Positions 63,217 to 64,000 of a stretch of 64,000 bases of DNA are shown here, in pieces; position 1 is the first letter of the stretch, and the number at the start of each line of letters is the position of its first letter. The position numbers and the translations under genes are program-made. Under the pieces are notes generated by a model. It had not been told where the DNA came from. It worked only from the letters and a program-made list of their open reading frames with translations, and did no database searches. This DNA comes from Roseovarius amoyensis (GTDB lineage Bacteria > Pseudomonadota > Alphaproteobacteria > Rhodobacterales > Rhodobacteraceae), in contig NZ_QITQ01000005.1 of the NCBI RefSeq assembly GCF_003260265.1, forward strand, positions 124,001 to 188,000, in the 5' to 3' direction.

Positions 63217-64000
63217 ATGGCCCATCGCTGGAAAAACACCCTGACCGACAACGACGTGACACCTGAGCGTGTCTTTCTGAACCGCCGGCAGATCATCGGC
63301 GCGGCGGCGGCCGGGCTGGCGCTGTCGGGGCTGGGGGGCAGGGCGCAGGCCGAAACGCTGGAACCCACCGGCTGGGACGACATCACCAGCTACAACAACT
63401 ATTATGAGTTCGGCACCGGCAAGGGCGATCCGGCCACGAATGCCCACAAGCTGACCGTCGAGCCATGGAACGTGCGCATCGACGGGCTGGTCGACAGGCC
63501 CGGCGACTATGCGTTCGAGGACATCCTGAATAAGATGACGATCGAAGAGCGGCTTTATCGCCTGCGCTGTGTCGAGGCATGGTCGATGGTGGTGCCGTGG
63601 AACGGGTTCGAGCTGGCCGACCTGCTGGCGATGGTGGTCGTACAGGGCGGCGCAAAATACGTGGCGTTCGAAACCGCGCTGCGCCCTGACGAGATGCCGG
63701 GCGTGCATCGCCCGGTGATCGAGTGGCCCTATGTCGAGGGGCTGAGGCTGGACGAGGCGATGCATCCGCTGACGATCATGGCCACCGGCATCTATGGCCG
63801 CGACATTCCCAACCAGAACGGCGCGCCGCTGCGGCTGGTCGTGCCGTGGAAATACGGCTTCAAGTCGATCAAGTCGGTGGTGCGGATCACCCTGACCGAC
63901 ACGATGCCGCCCACCACCTGGAACAAGTCCAATGCGCGCGAATACGGATTTTACAGCAACGTCAATCCGCAGGTCGATCATCCCCGCTGGAGCCAGGCAA
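63217..64000 (+). CDS. msrP: protein-methionine-sulfoxide reductase catalytic subunit MsrP, 3' end beyond window
   Basis: The first 261 codons of the periplasmic molybdopterin enzyme YedY/MsrP, which repairs oxidised methionines in envelope proteins using electrons from MsrQ. A twin-arginine signal (NRRQIIGAAAAGLALSGLGG) indicates Tat export after cofactor loading. The molybdenum-ligating cysteine is in LRCVEAWSMVVPWNG. GIYGRDIPNQNGAPLRLVVPWKYGFKSIKS is conserved. GGAGG precedes ATG 63217. The frame is still open at base 64000; msrQ would be expected next. Confidence 0.95.
   Translation, partial: MAHRWKNTLTDNDVTPERVFLNRRQIIGAAAAGLALSGLGGRAQAETLEPTGWDDITSYNNYYEFGTGKGDPATNAHKLTVEPWNVRIDGLVDRPGDYAFEDILNKMTIEERLYRLRCVEAWSMVVPWNGFELADLLAMVVVQGGAKYVAFETALRPDEMPGVHRPVIEWPYVEGLRLDEAMHPLTIMATGIYGRDIPNQNGAPLRLVVPWKYGFKSIKSVVRITLTDTMPPTTWNKSNAREYGFYSNVNPQVDHPRWSQA

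Overview
The window is a GC-rich, densely packed bacterial chromosome segment of Rhodobacteraceae (Roseobacter/Rhodobacter) type. Supporting signs are a petP-petR regulator pair, the mdh-sucCD-odhAB-lpd and sdhCDAB order with ethylmalonyl-CoA-pathway genes (mcl2, mch) in between, a 41-residue zinc-free ribosomal protein L36, a yidC-MOSC-engB operon and a TIGR02302-type protein. I see no transposase, integrase, phage gene or CRISPR array. Family assignments come from reading translations and motifs; no database search was run.

Bases 1-20460 are core housekeeping: sulfurtransferase and aminotransferase, ilvE divergent from petPR, ttcA, an EAL-domain c-di-GMP phosphodiesterase, yidC-MOSC-engB, tlpA divergent from argH, a small lipoprotein, lysA, TIGR02302, a zinc-ribbon membrane protein, ftsEX, plsC and a PPOX flavoprotein.

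Bases 20467-38952 are a nearly complete oxidative TCA block. On the minus strand run mdh, sucC, sucD, a DUF805 gene, a small membrane gene, odhA, odhB and lpdA. On the plus strand run mcl2, a NnrU-like gene, a DUF1737 gene, mch, sdhC, sdhD, sdhA, a P-loop sulfotransferase-like gene, and sdhB. The intergenic regions in front of sucC and sdhC share a previously unremarked (to me) operator-like architecture: paired GTGATCAC palindromes about two helical turns apart, around a similar -35 region. All five copies that I could find in the window lie in these two regions.

Bases 38987-48313 carry a PLP decarboxylase with a structured leader, a DUF1989 protein and an acetyltransferase, then rpmJ, tRNA-Val(GAC), an N-formylglutamate amidohydrolase, dinB, pyrF and clpB. 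clpB has a clear RpoH-type heat-shock promoter and a strong terminator.

Bases 48595-58171 are the accessory part: two convergent gene sets (plus a third, plus-strand pair) encoding a methyltransferase, four glycosyltransferase domains, three sulfotransferase domains (one fused to a glycosyltransferase) and two serine-nucleophile alpha/beta-hydrolase-like proteins. I read it as a locus for building and sulfating a surface glycan. This is the best candidate for an undescribed system.

Bases 58239-64000 hold a TRAP transporter operon (dctQMP), a membrane-anchored FMN glutamate-synthase-like protein and the 5' part of msrP, which runs off the right edge.
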